From positions 1 to 54,260 of the forward strand of contig JBAXOT010000010.1 in assembly GCA_037133095.1 (NCBI GenBank): DNA of 54,260 nt. Direction: 5' to 3'. Source of the DNA: CAIMZW01 sp037133095 (lineage in GTDB: Bacteria > Actinomycetota > Actinomycetes > Nanopelagicales > Nanopelagicaceae). Under the pieces are notes generated by a model. That model made no database searches. It saw nothing but the letters and a program-made list of their open reading frames with translations, and was not told where the DNA came from. How positions within the stretch are numbered: the stretch's first letter is position 1; every line of letters begins with the position of its first letter. A program made the position numbers and the translations under genes. Shown here piece after piece: positions 26,822-35,454 of this stretch.

Positions 26822-28879
26822 TCAGTTCCCCTTGCTCGCGTTAGCGATAGATTCTTTGGCTGCCGCAACTACATTGGCGGCAGTGAAGCCAAACTCCATG
26901 AAGAGGGTCCCTGCGCTGGCTGAGGCTCCGAAATGTTCGAGTGAAATGATGACCCCGGCATCACCTACAAATTCACGCCAACCTTGGGCAACTCCTGCTT
27001 CGATGCTGACCCGCGCCTTTATCTGGTTAGGTAAAACACTCTCGCGATAACTCAAAGGTTGTTCGTTAAACCATTCCAGACAAGGCGCGCTGACTACTCG
27101 CGCTGAAATGGATTCAGCAGCAAGCGAGCCAGCGGCTGCAAGGGCAACGCCAACCTCAGAGCCTGTTGCGATCAAGATGACTTCAGGCTGGCTTTCGGGT
27201 TCGAGAAGTATGTAGGCACCATTCGCGGCACCCTCGGCGCTAGCAAAGATGGCGCGATCGAGAGTTGGCAAGTTCTGCCGGGAGAGTGCAAAACCTGAAG
27301 GTTTGCCCCGCTTGATTACTTCACGCCAAGCAATGGCAGTCTCATTCGCGTCGGATGGGCGAATAACGGCGAGATTTGGAATTGCTCGCAGCGCCGCAAG
27401 ATGTTCAACTGGTTGATGAGTGGGGCCATCTTCGCCGAGCCCGATCGAGTCATGGGTCCAAACAAAGGTGACGGGCAAATTCATGAGTGCAGCCAAACGG
27501 ACCGCACCTCGCATGTAGTCGCTGAAGACCAGAAATGTTCCACCAAATGGTTTAGTCAGCCCATGAAGAGCGATGCCATTGAGAATTCCACCCATGGCGT
27601 GCTCGCGAATACCAAAGTGGATAATGCGGCCATATGGATTTGCCCCAGCAATTTCGCTGGTCAGCGGCAAAAACGAGCCCCCGGATTCAATCGTGGTGTT
27701 GTTGCTTTCGGCCAAGTCCGCTGATCCGCCCCAAAACTCTGGCAAAGATTTCGCAATCTCGTTAATGATTTTTCCGGATGCCGCTCTCGTGGCAACTTCC
27801 TTGCCTGCCGGAAATTCTGGTATTGCCTCTTCCCAATGCTCAGGAAGTTCGTGGTTTCGCAACCGAGAAAGAAGCGCGGCTCGATCGGGGTGAGACTGCG
27901 ACCAAAGCCCAAACTTCTCCTGCCATTCGGCATGGAGGTTTTGGCCGCGTTGAGAGATGAGACGCGCATGATCTAGAACTTCTGTTGGTACAACAAATGA
28001 GGTAGTGGGGTCTAGACCTAACAAAGATTTTGTCGATGCAATTTCTTCTGCCCCCAATGCAGAACCATGAGATTTAGATGTCCCGCGAGCATGAGGTGCC
28101 GGCCAAGCAATAACGGTTTTAAGTCGGATCAAAGTGGGCATCCGAGTTTCACTCTCAGCTTCAATCATGGCTCTTTCGAGATGTTCACGATCGACATTGC
28201 CATCAGGAAGTGTCGCCACTTCAATGACATGCCAGCCATACGCTCGGTAACGCGCTCCCACATCTTCAGTAAAGGAAACATGTGTGTCGCCTTCAATCGA
28301 GATGCGATTGTCATCATAGATAACCTTCAAATTTCCTAGCGCTTGCGTGCCAGCAATGGAGGAGGCTTCGGCGCTCACACCTTCTTGTAGATCACCATCA
28401 GAACAGATAACCCAGATATTGTGATCGAAGAGGTCAGTGGCTCCTTCGGGATCGAGCAACCCTTTCTCATATCGTGCTGCCATCGCCATTCCTACGGCAT
28501 TCGATACACCTGCCCCAAGCGGTCCCGTTGTGGTCTCGACACCGAGAGTGTGCCCGTACTCAGGATGTCCCGGAGTTAAAGAACCGTGCGTTCTGAATTT
28601 CTCTAGGTCGGCAAGTTCGAGGCCATAACCAGAGAGAAAAAGTTGGATGTAGAGGGTCAGCGATGAGTGACCGCACGAAAGTACAAATCTATCTCGACCG
28701 AGCCACTGAGAATCAGTGGGGTCGTGACGCAGGAACCGTTGAAAAAGTGTGTAGGCGACTGGTGCCAAGGCCATGGCAGTTCCGGGGTGGCCATTACCCA
28801 CTTTTTGCACCGCATCCATTGCCAACGTTCTGCTCACTACTACCGCTTGATCGTCCAGTGATGTCCATGCAGTGCGCAT
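26822..28879 (-). CDS. tkt: Transketolase
   Basis: Transketolase (685 residues) transfers two-carbon units with thiamine diphosphate. The N-terminal domain has VGNGHPGTAMALAPVAY and the ThDP/Mg motif GDGDLQEGVSAEA ending in DDN. The middle domain has FGIREHAMGGILNGIALHG and DSIGLGEDGPTHQPVEHL. The C-terminal domain contains IATGSEVGVAL. It precedes tal and pgi on the same strand and follows ctaA after 41 nt, so all four may share a transcript. No clear SD or -10 is seen before its ATG. ctaB, which often neighbours tkt in actinobacteria, is missing here. Confidence 0.96.
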   Translation of the reverse strand: MRTAWTSLDDQAVVVSRTLAMDAVQKVGNGHPGTAMALAPVAYTLFQRFLRHDPTDSQWLGRDRFVLSCGHSSLTLYIQLFLSGYGLELADLEKFRTHGSLTPGHPEYGHTLGVETTTGPLGAGVSNAVGMAMAARYEKGLLDPEGATDLFDHNIWVICSDGDLQEGVSAEASSIAGTQALGNLKVIYDDNRISIEGDTHVSFTEDVGARYRAYGWHVIEVATLPDGNVDREHLERAMIEAESETRMPTLIRLKTVIAWPAPHARGTSKSHGSALGAEEIASTKSLLGLDPTTSFVVPTEVLDHARLISQRGQNLHAEWQEKFGLWSQSHPDRAALLSRLRNHELPEHWEEAIPEFPAGKEVATRAASGKIINEIAKSLPEFWGGSADLAESNNTTIESGGSFLPLTSEIAGANPYGRIIHFGIREHAMGGILNGIALHGLTKPFGGTFLVFSDYMRGAVRLAALMNLPVTFVWTHDSIGLGEDGPTHQPVEHLAALRAIPNLAVIRPSDANETAIAWREVIKRGKPSGFALSRQNLPTLDRAIFASAEGAANGAYILLEPESQPEVILIATGSEVGVALAAAGSLAAESISARVVSAPCLEWFNEQPLSYRESVLPNQIKARVSIEAGVAQGWREFVGDAGVIISLEHFGASASAGTLFMEFGFTAANVVAAAKESIANASKGN

Positions 28880-28920
28880 CTTCTATTCCATTCTTCCGGT
28901 TCCGTTACGTGAGAGAAAAT

Positions 28921-29814
28921 TTAAGGTTGCGAGACTTTCTTTGCAATGTTGCCGCTCAGAGCCAGGTTCCACATGCTGACCCAAACTAGCGTCGCGCCAA
29001 GTAAATGCATGCCAACGATTAATTCTGGGAGATGGGTGAAGTACTGGATATAACCAATAGCTCCTTGGGAGAGAGCAATCAAGAGAAAGATGTTAAGACG
29101 CCTGCCAAATAAAGCTTTAGCTTCATCGGTGTCGGCGACTCGCACCACAAAATAGAGGCCGATGGCGAGCGATATCAGGGCAATCACCGAGTCGGCATGG
29201 ATCCACGAAATCGTGCGCGGATCAATCCCATATCGTCTAGCGTGAATGTCGCCGGCATGCGGTCCACTGCCTGTGACAATGGTTCCCAAAGTAATGACGA
29301 AAACGGTGAGCGCGAGGATTACTCGACTCAGGGCCATCGTTGTAGGTGAGAGTTCGACAGTCGGCCGGTCGAGCATCAGCGCCCGCAGCGAAAGCGCTCC
29401 GGCAATCAAAGGGATAGATAAGAGGAAGTGCCCCGAGACAGGCAGTGGATTGAGGTGGGTGAGGACGGTGATTCCGCCAAGGATTCCTTGACCAAAAATT
29501 CCAAAAATTTGCCAGATGGCCAGCCAGATAATTCGTCGGCGGGCTGGGTGGTTCTTGCTGAATCTAACGGCCGCGACGAACGCCGCGATAGCCGCGGCAA
29601 CGAGTAGAAAGGTGAGTAAACGGTTACCGAACTCGATCCAGGAGTGCAATTTGCCTTGCGCCTGATGGGCAACGGGTGTGAATGAACCTTTGGTGCATTG
29701 TGGCCAGGTGGGGCAGCCGAGCCCGGACCCGGTCAAACGAACTGCGCCACCAGTAACGATGATTCCAGCCTGAAGAACGACTAAAGCCGAGAAAATCACG
29801 CCTATAAGGCTCAT
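28921..29814 (-). CDS. ctaA: Heme A synthase (COX15/CtaA family)
   Basis: The 297-residue membrane protein oxidises the methyl group of heme O to give heme A for aa3-type cytochrome oxidase. About eight transmembrane helices are visible, with conserved His residues in KLHSWIEFGNR, SGHFLLS, SWIHADS and GMHLLGA that bind heme. The first loop has the GLGCPTWPQC Cys pair typical of Bacillus and actinobacterial CtaA. A TAGGCT seven bases before the ATG suggests a leaderless start. It is divergent from sufR. Together with SURF1 further along it indicates an aa3 oxidase in this organism. Confidence 0.93.
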   Translation of the reverse strand: MSLIGVIFSALVVLQAGIIVTGGAVRLTGSGLGCPTWPQCTKGSFTPVAHQAQGKLHSWIEFGNRLLTFLLVAAAIAAFVAAVRFSKNHPARRRIIWLAIWQIFGIFGQGILGGITVLTHLNPLPVSGHFLLSIPLIAGALSLRALMLDRPTVELSPTTMALSRVILALTVFVITLGTIVTGSGPHAGDIHARRYGIDPRTISWIHADSVIALISLAIGLYFVVRVADTDEAKALFGRRLNIFLLIALSQGAIGYIQYFTHLPELIVGMHLLGATLVWVSMWNLALSGNIAKKVSQP

Positions 29815-29821
29815 AAACCCA

Positions 29822-29827
29822 AGCCTA
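29822..29827 (-). promoter_or_regulatory. Candidate -10 element of ctaA (leaderless)
   Basis: On the minus strand TAGGCT is followed by seven bases and the ctaA ATG at 29814, the same near-zero leader arrangement seen at polA and argC. No -35 is obvious. Confidence 0.45.
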
Positions 29828-29871
29828 TTCGGTTCCGCGCCGTTCGCTCGCCACTAGTTCGCTCGCGCCGA

Positions 29872-29908
29872 TTGGCAACTTTGCTGGAATTACGCAACAC
29901 TTATGTTG
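29872..29908 (+). promoter_or_regulatory. suf operon promoter with CAAC-N6-GTTG SufR operator
   Basis: CAAC-ACTTAT-GTTG at 29895-29908 exactly fits the CAAC-N6-GTTG inverted repeat described for cyanobacterial SufR; extended, it is CAACA-CTTA-TGTTG. A TTGGCA at 29872-29877 and a weak AACACT at 29896-29901 (18 bp apart) would place initiation at about 29908, the G of the proposed sufR GTG. The operator would then cover the -10 and start, allowing direct autorepression. Confidence 0.6.
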
Positions 29909-30618
29909 TGAAAAACATTGAGCCCGATCGCACCCGCGATCTTGTGGCTCGGACCATTCTTGAGGCCGGTCCAGCTACCGCCGTCGAACTCGCGGAACAG
30001 CTGGGTATTACTCCCGCTGGCATCCGACGCCATTTGGACTCGTTACTTTCCGAAGGTGTGCTTACCGCTCGCGAACCGCACCAGACCAGCCTAAGCCTTC
30101 GTGGTCGAGGGCGCCCAGCCAAGGTTTTTGTCATGACTGATATCGGCAGGGAGAAGTTTGAACATTCGTATGACGATCTGGCAGTAGCCGCGCTCAAATT
30201 CATGGCCGCGCAATCAGGTGCCTCACTGGTGGCGCAATTTGCAGCGACGCGTTCAGCCGATATCACCCGTCGGAGTTCGCAATTTATTAGTGCTGATATG
30301 AGCCTGCAAGAGAAATCCGTGGCACTGGCAGGCTTTCTTACGACAGAAGGATTTGCTTCCAATGCTCATTCTCGCGGGATGGGTGAGGAGATCTGTCAAA
30401 ATCACTGTCCGATTGCTCACGTTGCTGCAGAGTTTCCGGAATTATGCGACGCTGAAACTGCGGCCTTCGCCGAGGTGCTCGGAACGCACGTTCAAAGATT
30501 GGCGACCATTGCTCATGGTGACGGCGTTTGCACAACTTTTATCCCAGCTTTGTCGGAACGATCTAACTCTCCACTCCTCTCTCGAAAAACCAATATGGAA
30601 AGCGGAATAACTCAATGA
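29908..30618 (+). CDS. sufR: Fe-S cluster-sensing repressor of the suf operon (SufR)
   Basis: From the GTG at 29908 the product has 236 residues. The N-terminal winged helix-turn-helix (TAVELAEQLGITPAGIRRHLDSLLSEG) is DeoR/ArsR-like, with a wing RGRGRPAKVF. The C-terminal half carries Cys163, Cys167, Cys180 and Cys208 (ICQNHCPIA, LCDAE, GVCTTFIP), the expected Fe-S ligands. It should repress suf when its cluster is intact and release it under iron or oxidative stress. A TTG at 29872 is an alternative start adding 12 residues, but it would overlap the -35. The stop overlaps the sufB ATG. Confidence 0.88.
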   Translation: MKNIEPDRTRDLVARTILEAGPATAVELAEQLGITPAGIRRHLDSLLSEGVLTAREPHQTSLSLRGRGRPAKVFVMTDIGREKFEHSYDDLAVAALKFMAAQSGASLVAQFAATRSADITRRSSQFISADMSLQEKSVALAGFLTTEGFASNAHSRGMGEEICQNHCPIAHVAAEFPELCDAETAAFAEVLGTHVQRLATIAHGDGVCTTFIPALSERSNSPLLSRKTNMESGITQ

Positions 30619-32042
30619 GCGATACCACTCTCACACCAGATACTCATCCCGAGCTTGCTGGAATCGGCAACTACGAATACGGCTGGTCCGACAGCGATGT
30701 CGCTGGTACGGGTGTTCGACGTGGACTTAACGAAGAGGTGGTTCGAGATATTTCGGCCAAAAAGAGTGAGCCACAATGGATGTTGGACTTGCGATTGAAG
30801 GGTCTCAACCTCTTTGACAAAAAACCAATGCCAAGTTGGGGGTCAGACCTTTCTGGAATCTTCTTTGACACAATTAAGTACTTCGTTCGATCAACGGAGA
30901 AGCAGGCGACTTCATGGGAAGACCTACCTGCCGATATTCGCAATACCTACGATCGCCTTGGCATTCCTGATGCCGAGAAGAATCGCCTGGTTGCAGGTGT
31001 AGCCGCCCAGTACGAATCCGAAGTGGTTTATCACTCGATTCGCGAAGATCTAGAAAAACTTGGCGTTATTTTTGTCGACACTGATTCTGGCCTTCGACAA
31101 CACGAAGAATTATTTAAAGAGTATTTCGGCACAGTAATCCCTGTGGGGGATAACAAGTTCGCCGCGCTAAATACCTCCGTCTGGTCTGGTGGTTCTTTTA
31201 TCTATGTTCCTAAGGGTGTCCGCGTGGACATCCCGCTACAAGCGTATTTTCGAATTAATACCGAGAACATGGGTCAATTCGAGCGCACCTTGATCATTGC
31301 CGATGAAGATTCTTATGTTCACTATGTAGAAGGTTGCACTGCACCTATCTACAAATCTGATTCGCTGCACTCGGCAGTTGTAGAGATTATCGTGAAGAAG
31401 AATGCGCGAGTTCGTTATACAACGATTCAAAACTGGTCAAACAATGTGTACAACTTGGTAACCAAGCGAGCCACATGTGCTGAAGGCGCAACCATGGAAT
31501 GGATCGATGGAAATATAGGGTCAAAAGTGACAATGAAATATCCGGCCGTCTTTCTTATGGGACCCCATGCAAAGGGCGAGACCCTTTCTATTGCTTTCGC
31601 AGGGGAGGGCCAACATCAGGATGCAGGCGCAAAGATGGTTCATGCTGCGCCTTACACCTCCTCGACGATCATTTCCAAATCTGTGGCCCGAGGTGGCGGA
31701 CGAACTTCTTATCGTGGCTTAGTTCAAATACAAGAAGGCGCACATCACTCAAAGTCCACTGTGAAATGTGATGCTTTGCTGGTCGACACAATCTCTCGAT
31801 CAGACACCTACCCATATGTAGACATCCGAGAAGACGATGTTTCTATGGGACACGAGGCGACCGTTTCAAAGATCAGTGACGATCAACTCTTTTACTTGAT
31901 GTCGCGTGGACTTTCTGAAGACGAGGCCATGGCGATGATCGTTCGAGGCTTTATTGAACCAATCGCTCGTGAGCTTCCAATGGAATATGCCCTCGAACTG
32001 AATCGGCTCATTGAACTTCAAATGGAAGGCGCCGTTGGCTAA
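30615..32042 (+). CDS. sufB: Fe-S cluster assembly scaffold protein SufB
   Basis: SufB (475 residues) is the scaffold subunit of the SufBCD complex on which clusters are assembled. The N-terminus has YEYGWSDSD and the conserved region KSEPQWMLDLRLKGL. The beta-helix core includes VWSGGSFIYVPKGVRVDIPLQAYFRIN, YVEGCTAPIY with a conserved Cys, and the C-terminal RSDTYPYVDIREDDVSMGHEATVSKISDDQLFYL. It overlaps sufR by 4 nt and sufD by one base. No premature stop or intein is present, unlike the mycobacterial SufB proteins that carry one. Confidence 0.97.
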   Translation: MSDTTLTPDTHPELAGIGNYEYGWSDSDVAGTGVRRGLNEEVVRDISAKKSEPQWMLDLRLKGLNLFDKKPMPSWGSDLSGIFFDTIKYFVRSTEKQATSWEDLPADIRNTYDRLGIPDAEKNRLVAGVAAQYESEVVYHSIREDLEKLGVIFVDTDSGLRQHEELFKEYFGTVIPVGDNKFAALNTSVWSGGSFIYVPKGVRVDIPLQAYFRINTENMGQFERTLIIADEDSYVHYVEGCTAPIYKSDSLHSAVVEIIVKKNARVRYTTIQNWSNNVYNLVTKRATCAEGATMEWIDGNIGSKVTMKYPAVFLMGPHAKGETLSIAFAGEGQHQDAGAKMVHAAPYTSSTIISKSVARGGGRTSYRGLVQIQEGAHHSKSTVKCDALLVDTISRSDTYPYVDIREDDVSMGHEATVSKISDDQLFYLMSRGLSEDEAMAMIVRGFIEPIARELPMEYALELNRLIELQMEGAVG

Positions 32043-33130
32043 TGTCGCTCCTAACCTCTAATTATTTAACTCCAACTGGTCGAGAAGAAGCATGGCGCTT
32101 CACTCCGCTCCATAGGCTTGGTGGATTACTCGATCACGATGTATCTGTTGTTGAAGGCGAAAACTTAGTTGCAACAGGCGAACCGGTTAGTGGTGTTTCC
32201 TATTCCATAATCGCCGCGGACGGATTTGAGTCTGGCTATATTCCTACAGACCAAGTGGTCCTTCGGGGACGTGAAGTCACCAGTCAAATTAGCCTGTTAA
32301 CTATCGCCAAAGAGTGCGAAGTCCAGAATCCAATCTATTTGCAACGACAAGGGGGAGAGGGGCTGCCATCTTTCTCTCGCCTCGTTATATCGTTGGAAAC
32401 TCATGCTCGTGCGACGGTAGTTATCGAAAATTCGGGAAGCGCGATCGTGGCAGAAGAGATCGAAATTCGATTGGCCGCTGGCGCCAATCTAACCTTCATC
32501 TCGCTGCAAGAATGGGAGCGCGACGCCGTTCATATGGCGGGGCATCACGCAATCATTGGCAAAGATGCTGCCTTCACTTCCTTTGAAATAAGCGTGGGTG
32601 GTTCCTTAGTTAGATTACTTCCGACAGTGGAATATTCGGGTCCCGGCTCGACGGCGCAACTTAATGGCCTTTATTTCGCGACAAATGGTCAGCATTTAGA
32701 AAATCGAATCCATGTCGACCACAACATTGCGCAAGCGAAATCGCGAGTCAATTACAAAGGCGCTTTGGCCGGGGCCAATGCTCGATCCGTGTGGATTGGC
32801 GATGTATTTATTCGCGCAGCAGCCGAGGGGACTGACACCTACGAGCTCAACCGCAACTTATTGCTCTCAGACGGAGCCCGAGCAGATTCCGTACCAAACT
32901 TGGAGATTGAAACTGGAGAGATTGTTGGCGCCGGACATGCCAGCACGACTGGTCGCTTTGACGATGAGCAACTTTTCTATTTACAGTCTCGCGGAATTCC
33001 AGCCGAAGTTGCTCGAAAACTTGTGATTCGGGGATATTTTTCCGAAATTATTAACTTAATTGGGATTTCCACGATTGCAGATCGATTGATGGCTCGAATT
33101 GATTCGGAATTGGAAAAGGTGGGCGAGTAG
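32042..33130 (+). CDS. sufD: Fe-S cluster assembly protein SufD
   Basis: SufD (362 residues) pairs with SufB in the SufBCD scaffold. The N-terminus GREEAWRFTPLHRLGGLL is characteristic. The C-terminal SufBD core contains SRVNYKGALAGANARSVWIGDVFIRAAAEGTDTYELNRNLLLSDGARADSVPNLEI-type sequence, with the conserved His in GAGHASTTGRFDDEQLFYLQSRGIP. Its ATG shares the last base of the sufB stop, and the Rieske protein gene begins directly after its stop. Confidence 0.96.
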   Translation: MSLLTSNYLTPTGREEAWRFTPLHRLGGLLDHDVSVVEGENLVATGEPVSGVSYSIIAADGFESGYIPTDQVVLRGREVTSQISLLTIAKECEVQNPIYLQRQGGEGLPSFSRLVISLETHARATVVIENSGSAIVAEEIEIRLAAGANLTFISLQEWERDAVHMAGHHAIIGKDAAFTSFEISVGGSLVRLLPTVEYSGPGSTAQLNGLYFATNGQHLENRIHVDHNIAQAKSRVNYKGALAGANARSVWIGDVFIRAAAEGTDTYELNRNLLLSDGARADSVPNLEIETGEIVGAGHASTTGRFDDEQLFYLQSRGIPAEVARKLVIRGYFSEIINLIGISTIADRLMARIDSELEKVGE

Positions 33131-33445
33131 ATGACCACTCTGGAATTTTCGTCAATGATCGAGGGCAAGCCGCGCAAGATTTCCATAGATGGTGCGCCCG
33201 TCTGCGTTGTTCGCGTGAAAGATGAAGTTTTCGCCATCGGCGATACCTGTTCGCATTCGGAGGCTTCCTTATCCGAAGGAGATGTCTCGGGATACAAAAT
33301 CGAATGTTGGCTGCATGGTGCGGAGTTTGATCTTCGAACCGGAGAGGCATTGACGCCTCCTGCATCTATGAGTGTGCCGTTGTATGAAGTAGCCGTTGAA
33401 GGCGACCTTGTCGTGATTAAGAGCCAAACTGAGGAGAAAAAATGA
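33131..33445 (+). CDS. Rieske-type [2Fe-2S] ferredoxin within the suf operon
   Basis: This 104-residue small Rieske protein has a C-x-H box in TCSHSEASLSEG and a C-x2-H box in ECWLHGAEFD, about 17 residues apart, so both Cys/His pairs that bind a 2Fe-2S cluster are intact. It resembles the ferredoxin subunit of ring-hydroxylating dioxygenases, but its place between sufD and sufC suggests a role in electron supply or cluster handling for SUF. It starts immediately after the sufD stop and overlaps sufC by 4 nt. Such a gene occurs at this position in other actinobacteria, as I recall. Confidence 0.9.
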   Translation: MTTLEFSSMIEGKPRKISIDGAPVCVVRVKDEVFAIGDTCSHSEASLSEGDVSGYKIECWLHGAEFDLRTGEALTPPASMSVPLYEVAVEGDLVVIKSQTEEKK

Positions 33446-34194
33446 GCGTTCTAGAGATCAAAAACTTGCAGGTATCGGTTGCCGTTGAAGGTGGCTTCAC
33501 CGAAATTCTGAAAGGCGTGGACCTCACCATTCGCTCTGGCGAGACTCATGCAATTATGGGTCCAAACGGCTCCGGAAAATCTACCTTGGCCTATTCAATA
33601 GCCGGTCATCCAAAGTACACCGTCACTGGCGGAACCGTGATGTTGGATGGAGAAGATGTGTTGGCAATGACTGTCGACGAGCGAGCAAAAGCTGGACTCT
33701 TCCTAGCGATGCAGTACCCAGTCGAAGTCCCTGGGGTTTCAGTTACTAACTTTTTGCGAACTGCCGTTACGGCCATTCGCGGTGAGGCGCCGAAAATTCG
33801 AACCTGGGTCGGCGAAGTTCGCGAAGCGATGAAGGCGCTGAATATGGATTCCGCTTTTGCCGAACGTAATGTCAACGAAGGTTTCTCGGGTGGCGAGAAG
33901 AAGCGCCACGAAATCTTGCAACTGGAACTTCTCAAGCCAAAAATCGCAATTTTGGATGAAACCGATTCAGGACTCGATGTCGATGCACTTCGTATAGTTT
34001 CCGAAGGTGTCAATCGCGTTAAAGAGAATAACGAACTTGGAATTATGTTGATCACCCACTACACCCGAATTCTTCGCTACATCAAACCTGATTTTGTCCA
34101 CGTTTTTTCTCAGGGTCGCATTGTCGAAGAAGGTGGTCCAGAATTGGCTGATAAGTTAGAAGAGAATGGATACGCCGAGTACACCACGGCTTAA
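33442..34194 (+). CDS. sufC: Fe-S cluster assembly ATPase SufC
   Basis: SufC (250 residues) is the ABC-type ATPase of the SufBCD scaffold. Walker A is GPNGSGKST near residue 38. The SufC signature FSGGEKKRHEILQLELL is followed by Walker B AILDETDSGLD and the H-loop in LITHYTRIL. GAGGAG just upstream of the ATG provides a ribosome site, and the start overlaps the Rieske stop. It drives conformational change of SufBD during assembly. sufS begins one base after its stop. Confidence 0.97.
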   Translation: MSVLEIKNLQVSVAVEGGFTEILKGVDLTIRSGETHAIMGPNGSGKSTLAYSIAGHPKYTVTGGTVMLDGEDVLAMTVDERAKAGLFLAMQYPVEVPGVSVTNFLRTAVTAIRGEAPKIRTWVGEVREAMKALNMDSAFAERNVNEGFSGGEKKRHEILQLELLKPKIAILDETDSGLDVDALRIVSEGVNRVKENNELGIMLITHYTRILRYIKPDFVHVFSQGRIVEEGGPELADKLEENGYAEYTTA

Positions 34195-34195
34195 T

Positions 34196-35452
34196 ATGTC
34201 ATCTTCGCTCTTAGATCCGCACCTGATAAAAAGAGATTTTCCTATCTTTAATCGGGTGATGCGTGGTGGAAACCCACTGGTTTTCCTCGACAGCGGGGCG
34301 ACGAGCCAAAAGCCAACAAGTGTTTTAGATGCAGAACGAAATTTCTACACGCAACACAATGCGGCGGTACATCGAGGATCATATCTTCTCGCTGAAGAAG
34401 CAAATGAGGCATATGACAGTGCTCGCCGTGTAGTTGCCAAGTTTCTTGGGGCTAAATTCGAAGAAACAATCTTTACCAAAAGCGCGACCGAATCACTCAA
34501 TCTTTTGGCCTATTCTTTTGGTAACTCACCCCGCGGTCATAAATTTTTTCTGCAACCTGGAGATCGCATTGTTGTTTCGGAGATGGAGCATCACGCCAAC
34601 CTGATTCCATGGCAACAGCTCGCCCGACGAACCGGTGCTGAACTCGCATGGTTTCCGGTTACCAGTGAAGGGCGGCTCGACCTTTCCGAGATGGACACCT
34701 TGATCAATGAAAAAACTAAGATCGTGGCCGTAACTCACCAGTCCAATGTATTGGGAACGATCAATCCACTTTCTGCACTCGTTGCACGTGCTCATCAGGT
34801 GGGTGCCGTTTTTGTCTTGGATGCTTGTCAATCCGTTCCACACTTCGCTGTGAACGTAAGGGAACTCGATATCGATTTTCTGGCGTTTTCCGGACACAAG
34901 GCCTTAGGACCCACTGGTATCGGCGTTCTTTGGGGCAAAGAAGAGTTGCTCGAAGAAATGGAGCCATTTTTAGTCGGCGGTTCCATGATCGAAACCGTCA
35001 CCATGACTGGTTCGACCTGGGCGCCGCTGCCAAGGAAATTTGAGGCCGGAGTGCCCAACATGGCTCAAGCCGTGGGACTTGGCGCCGCGATTGAATATCT
35101 GGATCGAGTCGGACTTTCGCGCATCCACGATCATGAAATTTTCCTCACCCAACTTGCATTGGAAAGAATTGCAGATTTGTCTGGAGTGACGGTCGTCGGA
35201 CCTACCGACCTTGTAGATCGCGGTGGGGTTATTTCTTTTACAGTTGATGGCGTTCACCCACATGATGTCGGGCAAGTTCTGGACCAGCACGGGATTGCCG
35301 TTCGAACGGGCCATCATTGTGCCTGGCCCTTAATGAGAAAACTCGGGGTGGTAGGAACGACCAGAGCTTCTTTCTATTTATACAATACTGAAGAAGATGT
35401 TGCGACCCTCATTAACGGTATCAAATCCGTTCAAAGTTACTTCAAGGTGTGA
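34196..35452 (+). CDS. sufS: Cysteine desulfurase SufS
   Basis: This 418-residue PLP enzyme of the class V aminotransferase fold takes sulfur from cysteine. The PLP Lys235 lies in FSGHKALGPTGIG. The catalytic Cys375 lies in RTGHHCAWPLM, and EMEHHANLIPWQ contains the conserved His stacking on PLP. The frame extends to 34166 inside sufC, but the ATG at 34196, one base after the sufC stop, gives the family N-terminus. It passes persulfide to SufU, whose gene overlaps its end. Confidence 0.96.
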   Translation: MSSSLLDPHLIKRDFPIFNRVMRGGNPLVFLDSGATSQKPTSVLDAERNFYTQHNAAVHRGSYLLAEEANEAYDSARRVVAKFLGAKFEETIFTKSATESLNLLAYSFGNSPRGHKFFLQPGDRIVVSEMEHHANLIPWQQLARRTGAELAWFPVTSEGRLDLSEMDTLINEKTKIVAVTHQSNVLGTINPLSALVARAHQVGAVFVLDACQSVPHFAVNVRELDIDFLAFSGHKALGPTGIGVLWGKEELLEEMEPFLVGGSMIETVTMTGSTWAPLPRKFEAGVPNMAQAVGLGAAIEYLDRVGLSRIHDHEIFLTQLALERIADLSGVTVVGPTDLVDRGGVISFTVDGVHPHDVGQVLDQHGIAVRTGHHCAWPLMRKLGVVGTTRASFYLYNTEEDVATLINGIKSVQSYFKV

Positions 35453-35454
35453 TC

